Below are positions 43,929-52,875 of a DNA stretch of 64,000 nucleotides, piece after piece. The notes under the pieces were generated by a model. The model had not been told where the DNA came from, did not search any database, and worked only from the letters and a program-made list of their open reading frames with translations. Every line of letters begins with the position of its first letter. Positions within the stretch are counted from its first letter, which is position 1. Source of the DNA: Natronorubrum daqingense. GTDB taxonomy: Archaea; Halobacteriota; Halobacteria; Halobacteriales; Natrialbaceae. The stretch spans positions 868,001 through 932,000 of the forward strand of contig NZ_CP019327.1 of the NCBI RefSeq assembly GCF_001971705.1, written 5' to 3'. Made by a program: the position numbers and the translations under genes.

Positions 43929-45176
43929 TTACTCGTACAGCGGATTCGCGCCACAGAGGTCCTCAACTTCGCTCCGAACGTCTTCGATGACGGCTTCGTC
44001 TTCGGGGGCATCGATGACGCGGGAGATCAACTCACCGACTTTGCGACAGTCGTCTTCGTCGAAACCGCGAGTCGTCAGTGCGGGCGTGCCCGCGCGGATA
44101 CCCGATGGGTCGAACGCCGAGCGCGTCTCGCCGGGAACCGTGTTCCCGTTGAGGACGATTCCGGCGTCCTCGAGCGCTTCCTCCGCGTCGCCGCCGCTCG
44201 TGTCGGGGTGGCTCTCGCGGAGGTCGACGAGGACGAGGTGGTTGTCCGTTCCCTCTGAGACGAGCGAGAAACCGTTCTCGACGAGACGCTCGCCGAGGGC
44301 CTTCGCGTTGGCGACCGTCTGATCGGCGTACGCCTCGAACTCGGGCTCGAGGGCCTCTTTGAAGCCAACAGCCTTCCCGGCGACGTTGTGCATGAGCGGC
44401 CCGCCCTGTCCGCCGGGGAAGACGGCGGCGTCGATGTCGTCGGCGTACTCCTCGTCGCACATGACGATGCCGCCGCGACCGGCGCGAATGGTCTTGTGGG
44501 TCGAACCGGTGACGAAGTCGGCGGTGCCGACCGGCGAGGAGTGAACGCCCGCAGCGACGAGACCGGTGATGTGAGCGATGTCGGCGAGGTGGAGTGCGTC
44601 GACGCTGTCTGCGGCCTCCTGAATGCGCCCCCACTCGATCTCGCGCGGGTACGCGGAGTACCCCGAGACGATGATGTCCGGCTCGAACTCCTCGGCCTGT
44701 TCTGCGAGCCCCTCGTAGTCGACGTAGCCCGTCTCGGCGTCGACTTCGTACTGCTCGACGTCGTAGAGTTGCCCGACGAAGTTCGCCGGATGGCCGTGAC
44801 TGAGGTGTCCGCCGTGGGTCAGATCCAGCGAGAGGATCTTGTCGCCGGGCTCTAACATCGCGAAGTAGACGGCCTGGTTGGCCTGGGTGCCCGAGTGGGG
44901 CTGGACGTTGACGTGCTCGGCGCCGAAGAGCTCTTTCGCACGGTCGATGGCAAGTTGCTCGACCTCGTCGGCATACTCGCAGCCGCCGTAGTACCGGGAA
45001 CCGGGATAGCCCTCGGCGTACTTGTTCGTCAGCGCACTTCCCTGCGCGTCGATAACCGCCTGACTGGCGTGGTTCTCGCTCGCGATCATCTGCAGGGACG
45101 ATCGCTGGCGTTCGACCTCACCCTCGAGTGCATCTGCCACGGCGGGATCGACCTCCCGTACGTGCTCGTGTTCCAT
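43929..45176 (-). CDS. glyA: Serine hydroxymethyltransferase
   Basis: GlyA converts serine and tetrahydrofolate to glycine and methylene-tetrahydrofolate. The 415-residue PLP enzyme has SLQMIASENHASQAVIDAQG near 24, NKYAEGYPGSRYYGGCE near 47, NVQPHSGTQANQAVYFAM and the Schiff-base segment FVTGSTHKTIRAGRGGIV (Lys after THK). Sequence and length are typical. A TATA box lies 25-30 bases ahead of the ATG at 45176. It is divergent from the CHAT protease gene, with 225 bases between them. Confidence 0.97.
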   Translation of the reverse strand: MEHEHVREVDPAVADALEGEVERQRSSLQMIASENHASQAVIDAQGSALTNKYAEGYPGSRYYGGCEYADEVEQLAIDRAKELFGAEHVNVQPHSGTQANQAVYFAMLEPGDKILSLDLTHGGHLSHGHPANFVGQLYDVEQYEVDAETGYVDYEGLAEQAEEFEPDIIVSGYSAYPREIEWGRIQEAADSVDALHLADIAHITGLVAAGVHSSPVGTADFVTGSTHKTIRAGRGGIVMCDEEYADDIDAAVFPGGQGGPLMHNVAGKAVGFKEALEPEFEAYADQTVANAKALGERLVENGFSLVSEGTDNHLVLVDLRESHPDTSGGDAEEALEDAGIVLNGNTVPGETRSAFDPSGIRAGTPALTTRGFDEDDCRKVGELISRVIDAPEDEAVIEDVRSEVEDLCGANPLYE

Positions 45177-45200
45177 GTCCGATGTGCCGGCTGGCGAGTG

Positions 45201-45206
45201 TATAAG
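45201..45206 (-). promoter_or_regulatory. TATA box of glyA
   Basis: The minus strand reads CTTATA, part of TACACTTATAC, 25-30 bases ahead of the ATG at 45176, supporting that start and leaderless transcription. Confidence 0.6.
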
Positions 45207-45401
45207 TGTACCCGTCTTCGGCAAGTGGGGCCACTACTTGGCCTCCAGAACAGCGGTTCGGTCACGATCCAATCGAAAGAGGCGTGGTCGGGTATTAACC
45301 GCTCAAATTCCTCATTTCCGACGTTTCACGATCGTAATGGCAGATATTGTCGTGACACACCCGATACAACTAACTTTGCAGAGAAACATTCAGCGAACCG
45401 A

Positions 45402-47510
45402 ATGATAGAGTGGGCGATGGGCGATAATACGCTCCGTGTGACGGACGCCGACAACACCGAACTGTCGGTACACGGTGAGACGCTCGTCGTCGACGGCCCA
45501 GGTCCGGACATCCCGCGCCCCGTCGACGAGACGGTCGTCGTTACGACGGACGAACTGCGATTCCCCCACGCCGTTACCTACGCGTGTTCACTCAGCACAA
45601 CAGCGCAACACGAACTCGATCCGGACGGCACCCCGCTGTCGCTCGCCCCCGACGAGTACGTCGTCGATATCGACGCCGAGATCAAAACGTACCTTCGATT
45701 CTCCGGCAGTGCGACCATTTCGAAGGCCGGTGGCTACGAAGAAACCGTCGTTACCTTTCCCGAACGGACCCGCGTCATCGTCGGCTTTCGGAGTCGTCAC
45801 GAACTTCCGACGGAGACGATTACCGTCCCCGACTCGCCGACCGAACTTGCAACTGCGATTTCCCACCTCGCTACAGCACACAAAACCGACAGCCCGGATC
45901 GCACGTACCCGACACTTCGAGGCCACCCACCGCTCCTCGAGCGCGGCAACCACCTCGAAATTCCCGACACCGTCCGCGAGAAGCGTATCGACACCGGTAT
46001 CGAACTCCTCGTACCAGCCGACTACGAGACGCTCTACGTGATCGCACCCCTCGCCTACTATCTTCAGGCGACGATCGTCCCGTTCGATGCCCGCGGAACC
46101 GAATCGAACGAACCGACGCTTCGTTCGACCGACGGGTCGATCGAAACGCAACTCTCATCGATGCCCAAACTCGAGCGAGACGTCGAACAGTTGCTCCGAA
46201 AGGCGTTTTTCCTCGATTGCCTCGTCCGGAACGTCGGTCTCCACGGTACCGATCTGGCCGAACTCAACGTCATCGACGCGCTCGGAGTCGACGCACAGGG
46301 GCTCTACGATGCCCCGCCACGGGAACGACTCGCCGCGTACCTCGACGTTCCCTACGCTGCAATCGAACACCGACTCCCGGATTGGCACCTCTCGACGTAC
46401 GTCGCCCCGACGTACGATACTGTCGAGGCCCTCCCGTTCCTGCTCGATCGGATGAGCATGATCTACATGCCACAGACATCCGAACTCGAGGGGAAAGAAC
46501 TCGTCGAACGATCGCTCGAGGACTTCTACCGCGCCGGTCGTTCTCCCGAAAACGCGGACACCAGGGGTGCAATGAACGGTGCCGTCGCGTCCGTCGATAT
46601 CGTCAAACCCGACCTCAAAACAGGTCGCGTCCACGGATGGCTCGCCGACGGTGTTCCAATCGACGTCTTCAACACGACACCGGAGGCCTACCACAATCGA
46701 CTCGAGTACATCGAAGGCCCGAGTTCGACGACGTCGATCTGTATCGTGTTGAACGATCCCGAGATGGCCTGCGAACACGATGACGTCGCCAGTATCTACC
46801 GGCAACGATCGTCGGAGCTCTCGATGGACGTCACCGTCCTCGAATCGCTTACGTCGAGCGAACTCGCCCGTGTGTTCGAAGCCGACCACGACTTCGTCCA
46901 CTACATCGGCCACTGTGAAACCGATGGACTTCGCTGTACGGACGGCTCGCTCTCGACCTCGAATGTGGACGAATCAAACGCACAGACCTTCTTCCTCAAC
47001 GCGTGTGGCTCCTACTACGAAGGGGTCGATCTGATCGAAAACGGCAGCGTGGCCGGTGCAGTAACGTTTCAAGAAGTTCTGAACGAACACGCGGTCAAAG
47101 TGGGCTCGATGTTCGCCAAACTGCTCGTCCACGGATTCAGTTTCGAACGCGCGCTTCGCCTCGCACGCAGACGAATCATGATGGGCAAAGACTACGCCGT
47201 CGTCGGCGACGGAACTCACTCACTTGTCCACGGTGAAAACCAGCTTCCGATTACGATCACTCTCGAGGCACTCGACGGTGAACCCTCGAGGTACTTCGTG
47301 ACGTTCGATTGTTACTCGACACGAGCAACGGGGTCGTACTACTACCCCCACACCGAAGAAAACGAGTTTGCGTACCTCAGCGGGACACAGTCGAACATGA
47401 CGCTCACCTCGAGTGAGGTTGCAACGGTCCTCAAGGAAACAGACGCGTCGGTAATTTACGACGGCGACGTCTACTGGTCGAACGATATCTGGTCGCACTT
47501 TGTCCAGTAA
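45402..47510 (+). CDS. CHAT-domain (caspase-like) protease with unknown N-terminal region
   Basis: The 702-residue protein has a CHAT domain (clan CD cysteine peptidase fold) at about residues 400-620. The catalytic His is H504 in FVHYIGHCETDG and the Cys is C535 in FFLNACGSYYEG; both agree with the CHAT motifs xHFxGHG and LNACxS. Preceding strands SICIVLNDPEMA and a DVTVLESLTSSELARVFEAD segment, and the following GAVTFQEVLNEHAVKVGSMF and GFSFERALRLARRR helices also fit. Residues 1-400 and the beta-rich tail (~620-702) have no recognised domain; no signal peptide or TM helix is seen, so it is cytoplasmic. It might cleave a specific host protein when triggered. The ATG at 45402 was chosen; 45417 is possible. 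Confidence 0.8.
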   Translation: MIEWAMGDNTLRVTDADNTELSVHGETLVVDGPGPDIPRPVDETVVVTTDELRFPHAVTYACSLSTTAQHELDPDGTPLSLAPDEYVVDIDAEIKTYLRFSGSATISKAGGYEETVVTFPERTRVIVGFRSRHELPTETITVPDSPTELATAISHLATAHKTDSPDRTYPTLRGHPPLLERGNHLEIPDTVREKRIDTGIELLVPADYETLYVIAPLAYYLQATIVPFDARGTESNEPTLRSTDGSIETQLSSMPKLERDVEQLLRKAFFLDCLVRNVGLHGTDLAELNVIDALGVDAQGLYDAPPRERLAAYLDVPYAAIEHRLPDWHLSTYVAPTYDTVEALPFLLDRMSMIYMPQTSELEGKELVERSLEDFYRAGRSPENADTRGAMNGAVASVDIVKPDLKTGRVHGWLADGVPIDVFNTTPEAYHNRLEYIEGPSSTTSICIVLNDPEMACEHDDVASIYRQRSSELSMDVTVLESLTSSELARVFEADHDFVHYIGHCETDGLRCTDGSLSTSNVDESNAQTFFLNACGSYYEGVDLIENGSVAGAVTFQEVLNEHAVKVGSMFAKLLVHGFSFERALRLARRRIMMGKDYAVVGDGTHSLVHGENQLPITITLEALDGEPSRYFVTFDCYSTRATGSYYYPHTEENEFAYLSGTQSNMTLTSSEVATVLKETDASVIYDGDVYWSNDIWSHFVQ

Positions 47511-47900
47511 GCAGCTTAGGGACCACCGTACGTACTGACACGCTTTGCACTCACTAGCGGGAACCGACGCGCATCAGCCGTTGACCCCCAACGATACAAC
47601 TTCCGACCAATCGACGAACACTGTTCGTAGCTAGCACCCATACGAGCCAACAGTACTACGGTAGCATATATAATTATTATCCACAATACAATGACGATGA
47701 CAATGCCGAAGGAAAGACTGTAACACGGAACGTCCTATCTAGACAATTGGTTAACAAGTATCGGACTTCCATCCGGATTTGATCGGGAAATTGACGATAT
47801 CTGAGACAAAACTTACCGGTGTCCCGTCGCGATTGGATGTTCTGGTGGTCAAACGGCCACCAAAATTAAGTAACATCCGTTCGTTTACTTCTGTATAGTC
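47511..47900. other. Intergenic region between the CHAT gene and tbsP
   Basis: The 390 bases are AT-rich in part (around 47660-47720, with ATATATAATTATTATC) and contain no coding frame. The right end holds the tbsP promoter with a 20-base imperfect palindrome. A lower GC content than the flanking genes would fit an acquired or fast-changing spacer after the CHAT gene. Confidence 0.45.
47843..47873 (+). promoter_or_regulatory. Promoter and candidate operator of tbsP
   Basis: TGGTGG (47843-47848) and CCACCA (47857-47862) are inverted copies in an otherwise near-palindromic 20-base element. It directly precedes a TATA-like TTAAGTAA (47866-47873), 28-35 bases ahead of the ATG at 47901. A repressor or activator bound here could control tbsP, possibly TbsP itself. 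Confidence 0.45.
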
Positions 47901-48719
47901 ATGGCCTCGAATTTACTCAACCACCAGATTGACGATATCCTCGAATCTGTTCTCGAGGATGCATCTGGGGACGTATACATGGTTAATCCGTCCGCAGATG
48001 CGATCGAAGAGTTCGTTTCCGTCGCGACCGCATTCGACGGCGAGTTGCCGTCGGTTCACATGCTCGCAGACGAGCGAACACTCAAAGATGTGATGGGCGA
48101 CTTCATCATCGCCTCGAACGCTGCCGACCTCATCAGCGAGGACGCACTCGCACTTCGCACGCTCGAGCAAGCACCCGAAAACTCGCTTTTGAGCACCGAC
48201 GAACGCGTCATCGCGATCGTTCACGCCGGCGACCGCGTCGGCGGCCTCGTCACCGACGAAGAGAGCTTCGTCGCCGACACGTACGACACGTACGCCGGCC
48301 GCTGGGAGGACGCCACCCAGTTCAACCTCCGGACGCCACCGATCACGGACGTCCAGGAGACCCTCGCCGACGAGATCAGTCCCGAGGCAGAGGAAGATTT
48401 CACCTCGATCCTCAACTCGCTCGAGACCGCCCGCGGCGACGGCGACGGCCTCGACGAAGTAACCATTTCGCTGCTCGTCGCGGCGAAGAACGAGGCCCTG
48501 CTGTACGACATCAGCAAGTGGGGTGAAGACGTCGGCATCGCGTCCAAAGCAACGTTCAGCCGAACCAAGACCAAACTCGAGGACATGGGTCTCATCGACA
48601 CCGAGAAGGTTCCGATCGACGTCGGTCGCCCGCGACTGCGCCTGACGATCGGCGACGATCGACTCCGCGAGGCGGACAACGGTCAGCTCGCGACGGTCGC
48701 GCAGTCGATTCTCAACTAA
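47901..48719 (+). CDS. tbsP: Transcriptional regulator TbsP (DUF5821)
   Basis: The 272-residue protein matches the haloarchaeal regulator TbsP, reported to act together with TrmB-type control of sugar metabolism and gluconeogenesis. It starts ASNLLNHQIDDILESVLEDA, has VHMLADERTLKDVMGDFI near 55-72, DEVTISLLVAAKNEALLYDI near 190-209 and the winged-helix part SKATFSRTKTKLEDMGLIDT near 216-235, ending in IDVGRPRLRLTIG. The HTH at the C-terminus should bind DNA. Function assignment rests on family knowledge; targets in this organism are not visible. Confidence 0.88.
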   Translation: MASNLLNHQIDDILESVLEDASGDVYMVNPSADAIEEFVSVATAFDGELPSVHMLADERTLKDVMGDFIIASNAADLISEDALALRTLEQAPENSLLSTDERVIAIVHAGDRVGGLVTDEESFVADTYDTYAGRWEDATQFNLRTPPITDVQETLADEISPEAEEDFTSILNSLETARGDGDGLDEVTISLLVAAKNEALLYDISKWGEDVGIASKATFSRTKTKLEDMGLIDTEKVPIDVGRPRLRLTIGDDRLREADNGQLATVAQSILN

Positions 48720-48792
48720 AACATTTTACTCTGCGTTCTGACGACCTGACGACAGCATCGCTGTCGCACAGGGCGTCGTCACTCGGTAAAAT

Positions 48793-49016
48793 GTTTATAA
48801 AAAGCACTCCTTCTTCTGTTTCGTTCACGACGCGGCTCACGGCTTCGCCGTTCGCTTGGTCGCGGCGCTACGCGCCGCGCACTCCACATCAGTCGTCGGC
48901 CCGCTCGCTCACCCTTCGGGTTCGCTCGCGGTCGTCTTCGGATAACAACCTGCCCTTCCCCGGGTCGCACGCTCGCCACATTCCGGCGAGCGTGCTCTCG
49001 GCCGGCTGTTTTTGTC
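48793..49016 (+). other. Hairpin-rich intergenic element, possible RNA or decayed spacer
   Basis: After tbsP a strong TATA-like TTTATAAAAAG (48793-48803) is followed by four potential hairpins: ACGGC-TTC-GCCGT near 48838-48851, CGCGGCG/CGCCGCG (48861-48867 and 48873-48879), ACCC-TTC-GGGT near 48910, and a perfect 11-bp stem (48967-48977 and 48985-48995) with a 7-base loop. Five T residues follow at 49009-49013. This could be an RNA transcribed from 48825 to about 49015 or a leader of rnp3; a degenerate low-complexity spacer is the alternative. The 86-codon frame through it has no family support. Confidence 0.35.
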
Positions 49017-49063
49017 CGATGGATGGCGCAATGCCCAAGTTGTCGCCGTGAGACGACTCGAGT

Positions 49064-49768
49064 ATGTACGAGGCCGTCCACGCCCATCCCGACGGAGAGA
49101 GCACGGTCGCCAGACTCGCGAAGACGGCGGCCGATTACGGCTTCGAGGGCGTGGTCGTGCGCAACCACCACGATTCGCGTGGAGAGTACGACGCCGAGGA
49201 AATCCGCGAGGCGTACGACGTCGACGTCGTGACGGGCCTCGAGATACGAGCCGACTCCCCCGAACAGGCCGGGGGGTCGGTTGGAAATTATCGAACGGAA
49301 CAGACGATCCTCGCGGTTCACGGCGGTTCGAACGCGATGAACCGGTTCGCGGTGGAAACGGACAAGGTCGACGTTCTCGCTCATCCGATGGCCGGCGGTG
49401 GTGACGTCAATCACGTGATCGTGAAAGCTGCCGTCGAGAACGGCGTTCGCCTCGAGTTCGACCTCTCGGGGGTGCTCCGACGAAGCGGCGGTAGACGAGT
49501 GCGAGCGATTCAGTCGCTGCAGAAACTCGAGGAGATCGTCGACTACTACGACGCGCCGTACGTCGTCAGTGGTGATCCCCGATCGCACCTCGAGATGCGC
49601 GCCCCGCGCGAACTCGCTGCGCTGGGCGAGGAGTTGGGCTTCTCGAGTGAGTTTATCGAAGCGGGGCTCGCCGAGTGGGGCCACCTCGCCGAACGAAACC
49701 GAGCGATTCGCTCCGAGTCGTTCATTGAGCCGGGCGTCGAACGGGGGAGATATGACGAAGAGTCCTGA
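49064..49768 (+). CDS. rnp3: RNase P protein subunit p30 (Rnp3)
   Basis: Archaeal RNase P p30 binds the RNase P RNA together with Pop5 and helps remove the 5' leader of tRNA precursors. The 234-residue protein has the TIM-barrel-type (PHP-like) sequence YEAVHAHPDGESTVARLAKT, GFEGVVVRNHHDSRGE, VVTGLEIRADSPEQAGGSVG and VDVLAHPMAGGGDVNHVIVK, then a SGDPRSHLEMRAPRELAALG segment near 172. The next gene starts 17 bases before its stop, so they are translationally coupled. Confidence 0.94.
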   Translation: MYEAVHAHPDGESTVARLAKTAADYGFEGVVVRNHHDSRGEYDAEEIREAYDVDVVTGLEIRADSPEQAGGSVGNYRTEQTILAVHGGSNAMNRFAVETDKVDVLAHPMAGGGDVNHVIVKAAVENGVRLEFDLSGVLRRSGGRRVRAIQSLQKLEEIVDYYDAPYVVSGDPRSHLEMRAPRELAALGEELGFSSEFIEAGLAEWGHLAERNRAIRSESFIEPGVERGRYDEES

Positions 49769-50393
49769 GGAACACGCCGCGAGGTTCGACGAAAAGGCGG
49801 CGAGTTACGACGAGTCGAAATCACCCGAGTATCGGACGTGTGCGGACCTCGTGGTCGAACACGCGAATCCGAGCGAGGACGATATCGTTCTCGATCTCGG
49901 CACTGGAACCGGCGCGATCGCCCTCTCGCTCGCAGCCGACGCGAAGCGCGTCGTCGGTCGGGACATCAGCGAAGCGATGATGGACGAGGCCAGAGCCAAG
50001 GCCGACGAGCGTGGACTCGAGAACGTCTCATTTGGCCACGGGACCTTCCGTGAACCCGACTACGACGGCGAGGTCGACGTACTCACCTCGAATTACGCCC
50101 TCCATCACCTCTCGGATGTAGAGAAACGCGAGGCGATCGCGACGATCGCCGCCCTCGAGCCCCGGACGTTCGTCCTCGGTGACGTGATGTTCTTCGGCGA
50201 ACCGGATCCGGACGAGCCGTACTACTCGCCGGAGGTCGACGATCCGGCGACCGTCGGCGTCCTCGCGGACGCCTTCACCGACGCCGGTTTCTCGCTCACC
50301 GCAGTCGAACAGGTCCACGAACAAGTCGGCGTCCTAGTTGCGGAACGGGCGACGACCCGAGCGGACGACACTGACGCTCTCGATTCCGCATGA
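49752..50393 (+). CDS. Class I SAM-dependent methyltransferase
   Basis: The 213-residue protein has the SAM-binding motif DDIVLDLGTGTGAIALSLA (residues ~43-61), the acidic loop VVGRDISEAMMDEARAKADE and DVLTSNYALHHLSDVEKREA near 112-131. It is likely a small-molecule or RNA methyltransferase; the substrate is unknown. Its ATG (49752) overlaps the end of rnp3, and its stop overlaps the start of rnp2 (ATGA), so it is embedded between the two RNase P subunit genes, suggesting a link with RNA processing. Confidence 0.9.
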   Translation: MTKSPEEHAARFDEKAASYDESKSPEYRTCADLVVEHANPSEDDIVLDLGTGTGAIALSLAADAKRVVGRDISEAMMDEARAKADERGLENVSFGHGTFREPDYDGEVDVLTSNYALHHLSDVEKREAIATIAALEPRTFVLGDVMFFGEPDPDEPYYSPEVDDPATVGVLADAFTDAGFSLTAVEQVHEQVGVLVAERATTRADDTDALDSA

Positions 50394-50875
50394 AACACCT
50401 GCCAAAACACCTCCAGCCGCGCTGGCGTTATCTCGCGATCGAACTCGAGAGTTGGCCGGACGTTTCGATCGATCGGCGGGCGTTCCAACGCGAGTGTTGG
50501 TACGCGGCCCAGAATTTACTGGGGGATCCGGGCAGCGCTCGAGCCGATATGACGGTCGTCAGGTTCGAATTTGGCGATGGAACGGGCACAGCGATCGTTC
50601 GCGTCCGCCGCGGTGAGACTGAACCTGGGCGGGCAGCGGTCGCCTGTATCGACGAGATAGACGGTTCTCCGGTCGGAATTCGGGTCTGTGGTATCAGTGG
50701 CACGATCCGTGCCGCTGAAGAAAACTATTTAGGTCGACGCGGGCAAGATTCCGAAGAGAGAAACGTCGTGTTCGGGAACGAGGAGCGAGTCGCCGTTGTG
50801 CGCGATGGATCTACAGACGTGCGACTCGATGAGACGTTCACGGGTGCGACAGACCTCGATTACGATTTAGCGTGA
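50390..50875 (+). CDS. rnp2: RNase P protein subunit Pop5 (Rnp2)
   Basis: Pop5/Rnp2 is the RNase P subunit that pairs with p30 and assists catalysis by the RNA. The 161-residue protein has HLQPRWRYLAIELESWPDVS at the start, RECWYAAQNLLGDPGSARAD near 36-55 and VVRFEFGDGTGTAIVRVRRG near 57-76, typical of Pop5. The C-terminal third is an acidic extension (RDGSTDVRLDETFTGATDLD) common in halophiles. It overlaps the methyltransferase stop and lies 4 bases before psmA. Confidence 0.92.
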   Translation: MKHLPKHLQPRWRYLAIELESWPDVSIDRRAFQRECWYAAQNLLGDPGSARADMTVVRFEFGDGTGTAIVRVRRGETEPGRAAVACIDEIDGSPVGIRVCGISGTIRAAEENYLGRRGQDSEERNVVFGNEERVAVVRDGSTDVRLDETFTGATDLDYDLA

Positions 50876-50879
50876 TACT

Positions 50880-51638
50880 ATGCAGGGACAACAACAACAG
50901 CAGGCGTACGACCGAGGCATCACGATCTTCTCGCCCGACGGCCGACTATACCAGGTCGAGTACGCTCGCGAGGCGGTCAAGCGAGGAACAGCAAGCATCG
51001 GCGTCCGAACGAGCGACGGCGTCGTACTGGCCGTCGACAAACGAGTTCCCTCTCCGCTGCTCGAGGACTCGAGCGTCGAGAAAATTCACAAGGCTGACAA
51101 CCACGTCGGCATCGCCAGCGCCGGCCACGTCGCCGACGCTCGCCAGCTCATCGACTTCGCGCGCCGACAGACGCAGGTCAACCAGCTACGCTACGGCGAG
51201 CCAATCGGCGTGGAGACGCTGACAAAGGAAGTCACCGATCACATCCAACAGTACACCCAGGTCGGCGGTGCCCGTCCGTTCGGCGTCGCCCTAATCGTCG
51301 GCGGGATCGACAACGGCGAGCCGCGTCTGTTCGAAACCGACCCGTCCGGGACCCCCTACGAGTGGAAGGCCCTCGCCGTCGGTGCAGACCGCGGCGACTT
51401 ACAGGAGTACCTCGAGGAGAACTACGACGAAGAAGCGGATCTCGACGGTGGCATCGGACTCGCACTCGACGCGCTCGCCTCGGTCAACGAGGGATCGCTC
51501 CTGCCGAACGAGGTCGGCCTCGCGACGGTCGACGTCGAAACGGAGTCCTTCGAGCAGTTCGACTACGACAAGATCGAATCTCACCTCGAGGAAAACGACC
51601 TCCTCGACGACGGTGAGGACGACGAAGACGCAGAGTAA
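50880..51638 (+). CDS. psmA: Proteasome subunit alpha
   Basis: The alpha subunit forms the outer rings of the 20S proteasome and docks regulatory ATPases. The 252-residue protein has the alpha N-terminal helix motif [19 protein letters not shown] (residues ~10-28), [20 protein letters not shown] near 35-54, and [20 protein letters not shown] near 85-104. The acidic C-terminal tail ([10 protein letters not shown]) is typical for haloarchaea. It is preceded by rnp2 with 4 bases, so it belongs to the RNase P operon, an arrangement shared with other archaea. Confidence 0.97.
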   Translation: MQGQQQQQAYDRGITIFSPDGRLYQVEYAREAVKRGTASIGVRTSDGVVLAVDKRVPSPLLEDSSVEKIHKADNHVGIASAGHVADARQLIDFARRQTQVNQLRYGEPIGVETLTKEVTDHIQQYTQVGGARPFGVALIVGGIDNGEPRLFETDPSGTPYEWKALAVGADRGDLQEYLEENYDEEADLDGGIGLALDALASVNEGSLLPNEVGLATVDVETESFEQFDYDKIESHLEENDLLDDGEDDEDAE

Positions 51639-51760
51639 TCGAGACAACTCACCGCGGACGTCGCTTGCAGTTTCGAGTCTCGTTTTTCGCGGGTTCGTGC
51701 GTCTATCTCCGCCGAGTGATCAGGAAAAGCTCTTTTACCCGTCCGACGGAACTCACAGGT

Positions 51761-52486
51761 ATGATATCGCTCGACGAGGCGGTGACGGCGCAACTCGAGT
51801 CCCACGGGGCGCGCTTCGAAGTGTTAGTCGATCCTGACGCGGCACTCGAAATTAAACGGGGCGAGTTCGACGACGACCTCGAGGACGTGATCGCTGCAGA
51901 GGACGTGTTCGAAAACGCCTCACGAGGAGACCGACCTGCCGAGGACGATCTCGAGACGGTCTTCGAGACGACCGACCCGCTCGAGATCATCCCGGAAGTG
52001 ATCAAGCAGGGTGAGATCCAGATCACGGCCGAACAGCGTCGGGAGATGCAAGAACAAAAGCGCAAGCAACTGATCAACACGATCGCACGAAACGCGGTCA
52101 ATCCACAGATGGACAACGCGCCCCATCCCCCAGAACGGATCGAGAACGCCCTCGAGGAGGCTGGCTTCACGGTCGATCCGATGGAACCGGTCGAACAGCA
52201 AGTCGACGAGGCCCTGGACGCGTTACGTCCCGTCATCCCGATTCGCTTCGAAGAGGTGACCATCGCCGTCCAGATCCCCGCGGAGTACGCCGGGAGCGCA
52301 CAGGCGAAGGTTCGTTCCTTCGGCGATCTCGAGCGCGAAGAGTGGCAACCCGACGGCTCGTGGATCGGGGCCATCACGTTCCCAGCGGGCATGCAAAACG
52401 ACTTCTACGATGTCGTCAACGAACACTCAAGTGGCGAAGCAGAAACCGAACTCGTCAAGGACAAAGACGACCTCCAGACTCGGTGA
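51761..52486 (+). CDS. SBDS-family ribosome assembly factor
   Basis: SBDS proteins release anti-association factor from the large ribosomal subunit and act late in ribosome maturation. The 241-residue protein has [20 protein letters not shown], then [35 protein letters not shown] and the central three-helix domain [20 protein letters not shown], followed by [20 protein letters not shown]. Length and order are typical. The ATG at 51761 is the first good one; the TATA-like CTCTTTTACC lies about 23-32 bases upstream, so it has its own promoter after psmA. Confidence 0.95.
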   Translation: MISLDEAVTAQLESHGARFEVLVDPDAALEIKRGEFDDDLEDVIAAEDVFENASRGDRPAEDDLETVFETTDPLEIIPEVIKQGEIQITAEQRREMQEQKRKQLINTIARNAVNPQMDNAPHPPERIENALEEAGFTVDPMEPVEQQVDEALDALRPVIPIRFEEVTIAVQIPAEYAGSAQAKVRSFGDLEREEWQPDGSWIGAITFPAGMQNDFYDVVNEHSSGEAETELVKDKDDLQTR

Positions 52487-52560
52487 ATACGCTACGAACT
52501 CGCTGAGGGAGGGTCTCACGCCCGAAACGAGACGTGACTCTCAGCGAGTGGCCTCTTTCG

Positions 52561-52875
52561 CTACCCTCGGTGGAACCCGATCAAAAACCCGCTCGTGAAC
52601 CCGGCCCCGACCGAAAGCATCGAGAGGACCGACTCGAGCCAGTGAATTTCCGCTTGTGCTCGTTCCTGCGTTTCGACAAGGCCCGCTGAGAGACGGTTCC
52701 AGTCGACGGCGACGATATCCTGTGACTCGAGATATCGAAACGCCATCAACTGAATGCCGATAATAATGGCGACGAGGGTGGCAACCTGCTTCGTCGCAAA
52801 TCCGAGAACCGCACCGATAATCGCACCTCCGGCAAACTCCAGGCCGAGCGTCGACGGATCGATATCTACAACCAC
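52561..52875 (-). CDS. FUN14-domain membrane protein
   Basis: The 104-residue protein has a FUN14-like core: PSTLGLEFAGGAIIGAVLGF with ATKQVATLVAIIIGIQLMAF, then VLSMLSVGAGFTSGFLIGFH, two to three membrane helices with Gly-rich packing. Eukaryotic members sit in mitochondria; the archaeal role is not known. The GTG at 52875 begins the protein (VVVDIDPS); a longer frame to 53043 contains many Cys and His and no family support, so I do not use it. Confidence 0.82.
   Translation of the reverse strand: MVVDIDPSTLGLEFAGGAIIGAVLGFATKQVATLVAIIIGIQLMAFRYLESQDIVAVDWNRLSAGLVETQERAQAEIHWLESVLSMLSVGAGFTSGFLIGFHRG

Noticed and set aside
48791-49051. An 86-codon plus-strand frame of Ser/Arg-rich type after tbsP
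   Set aside because: Low-complexity translation of a hairpin-rich spacer, no family match, and not acidic as expected for a halophile protein.
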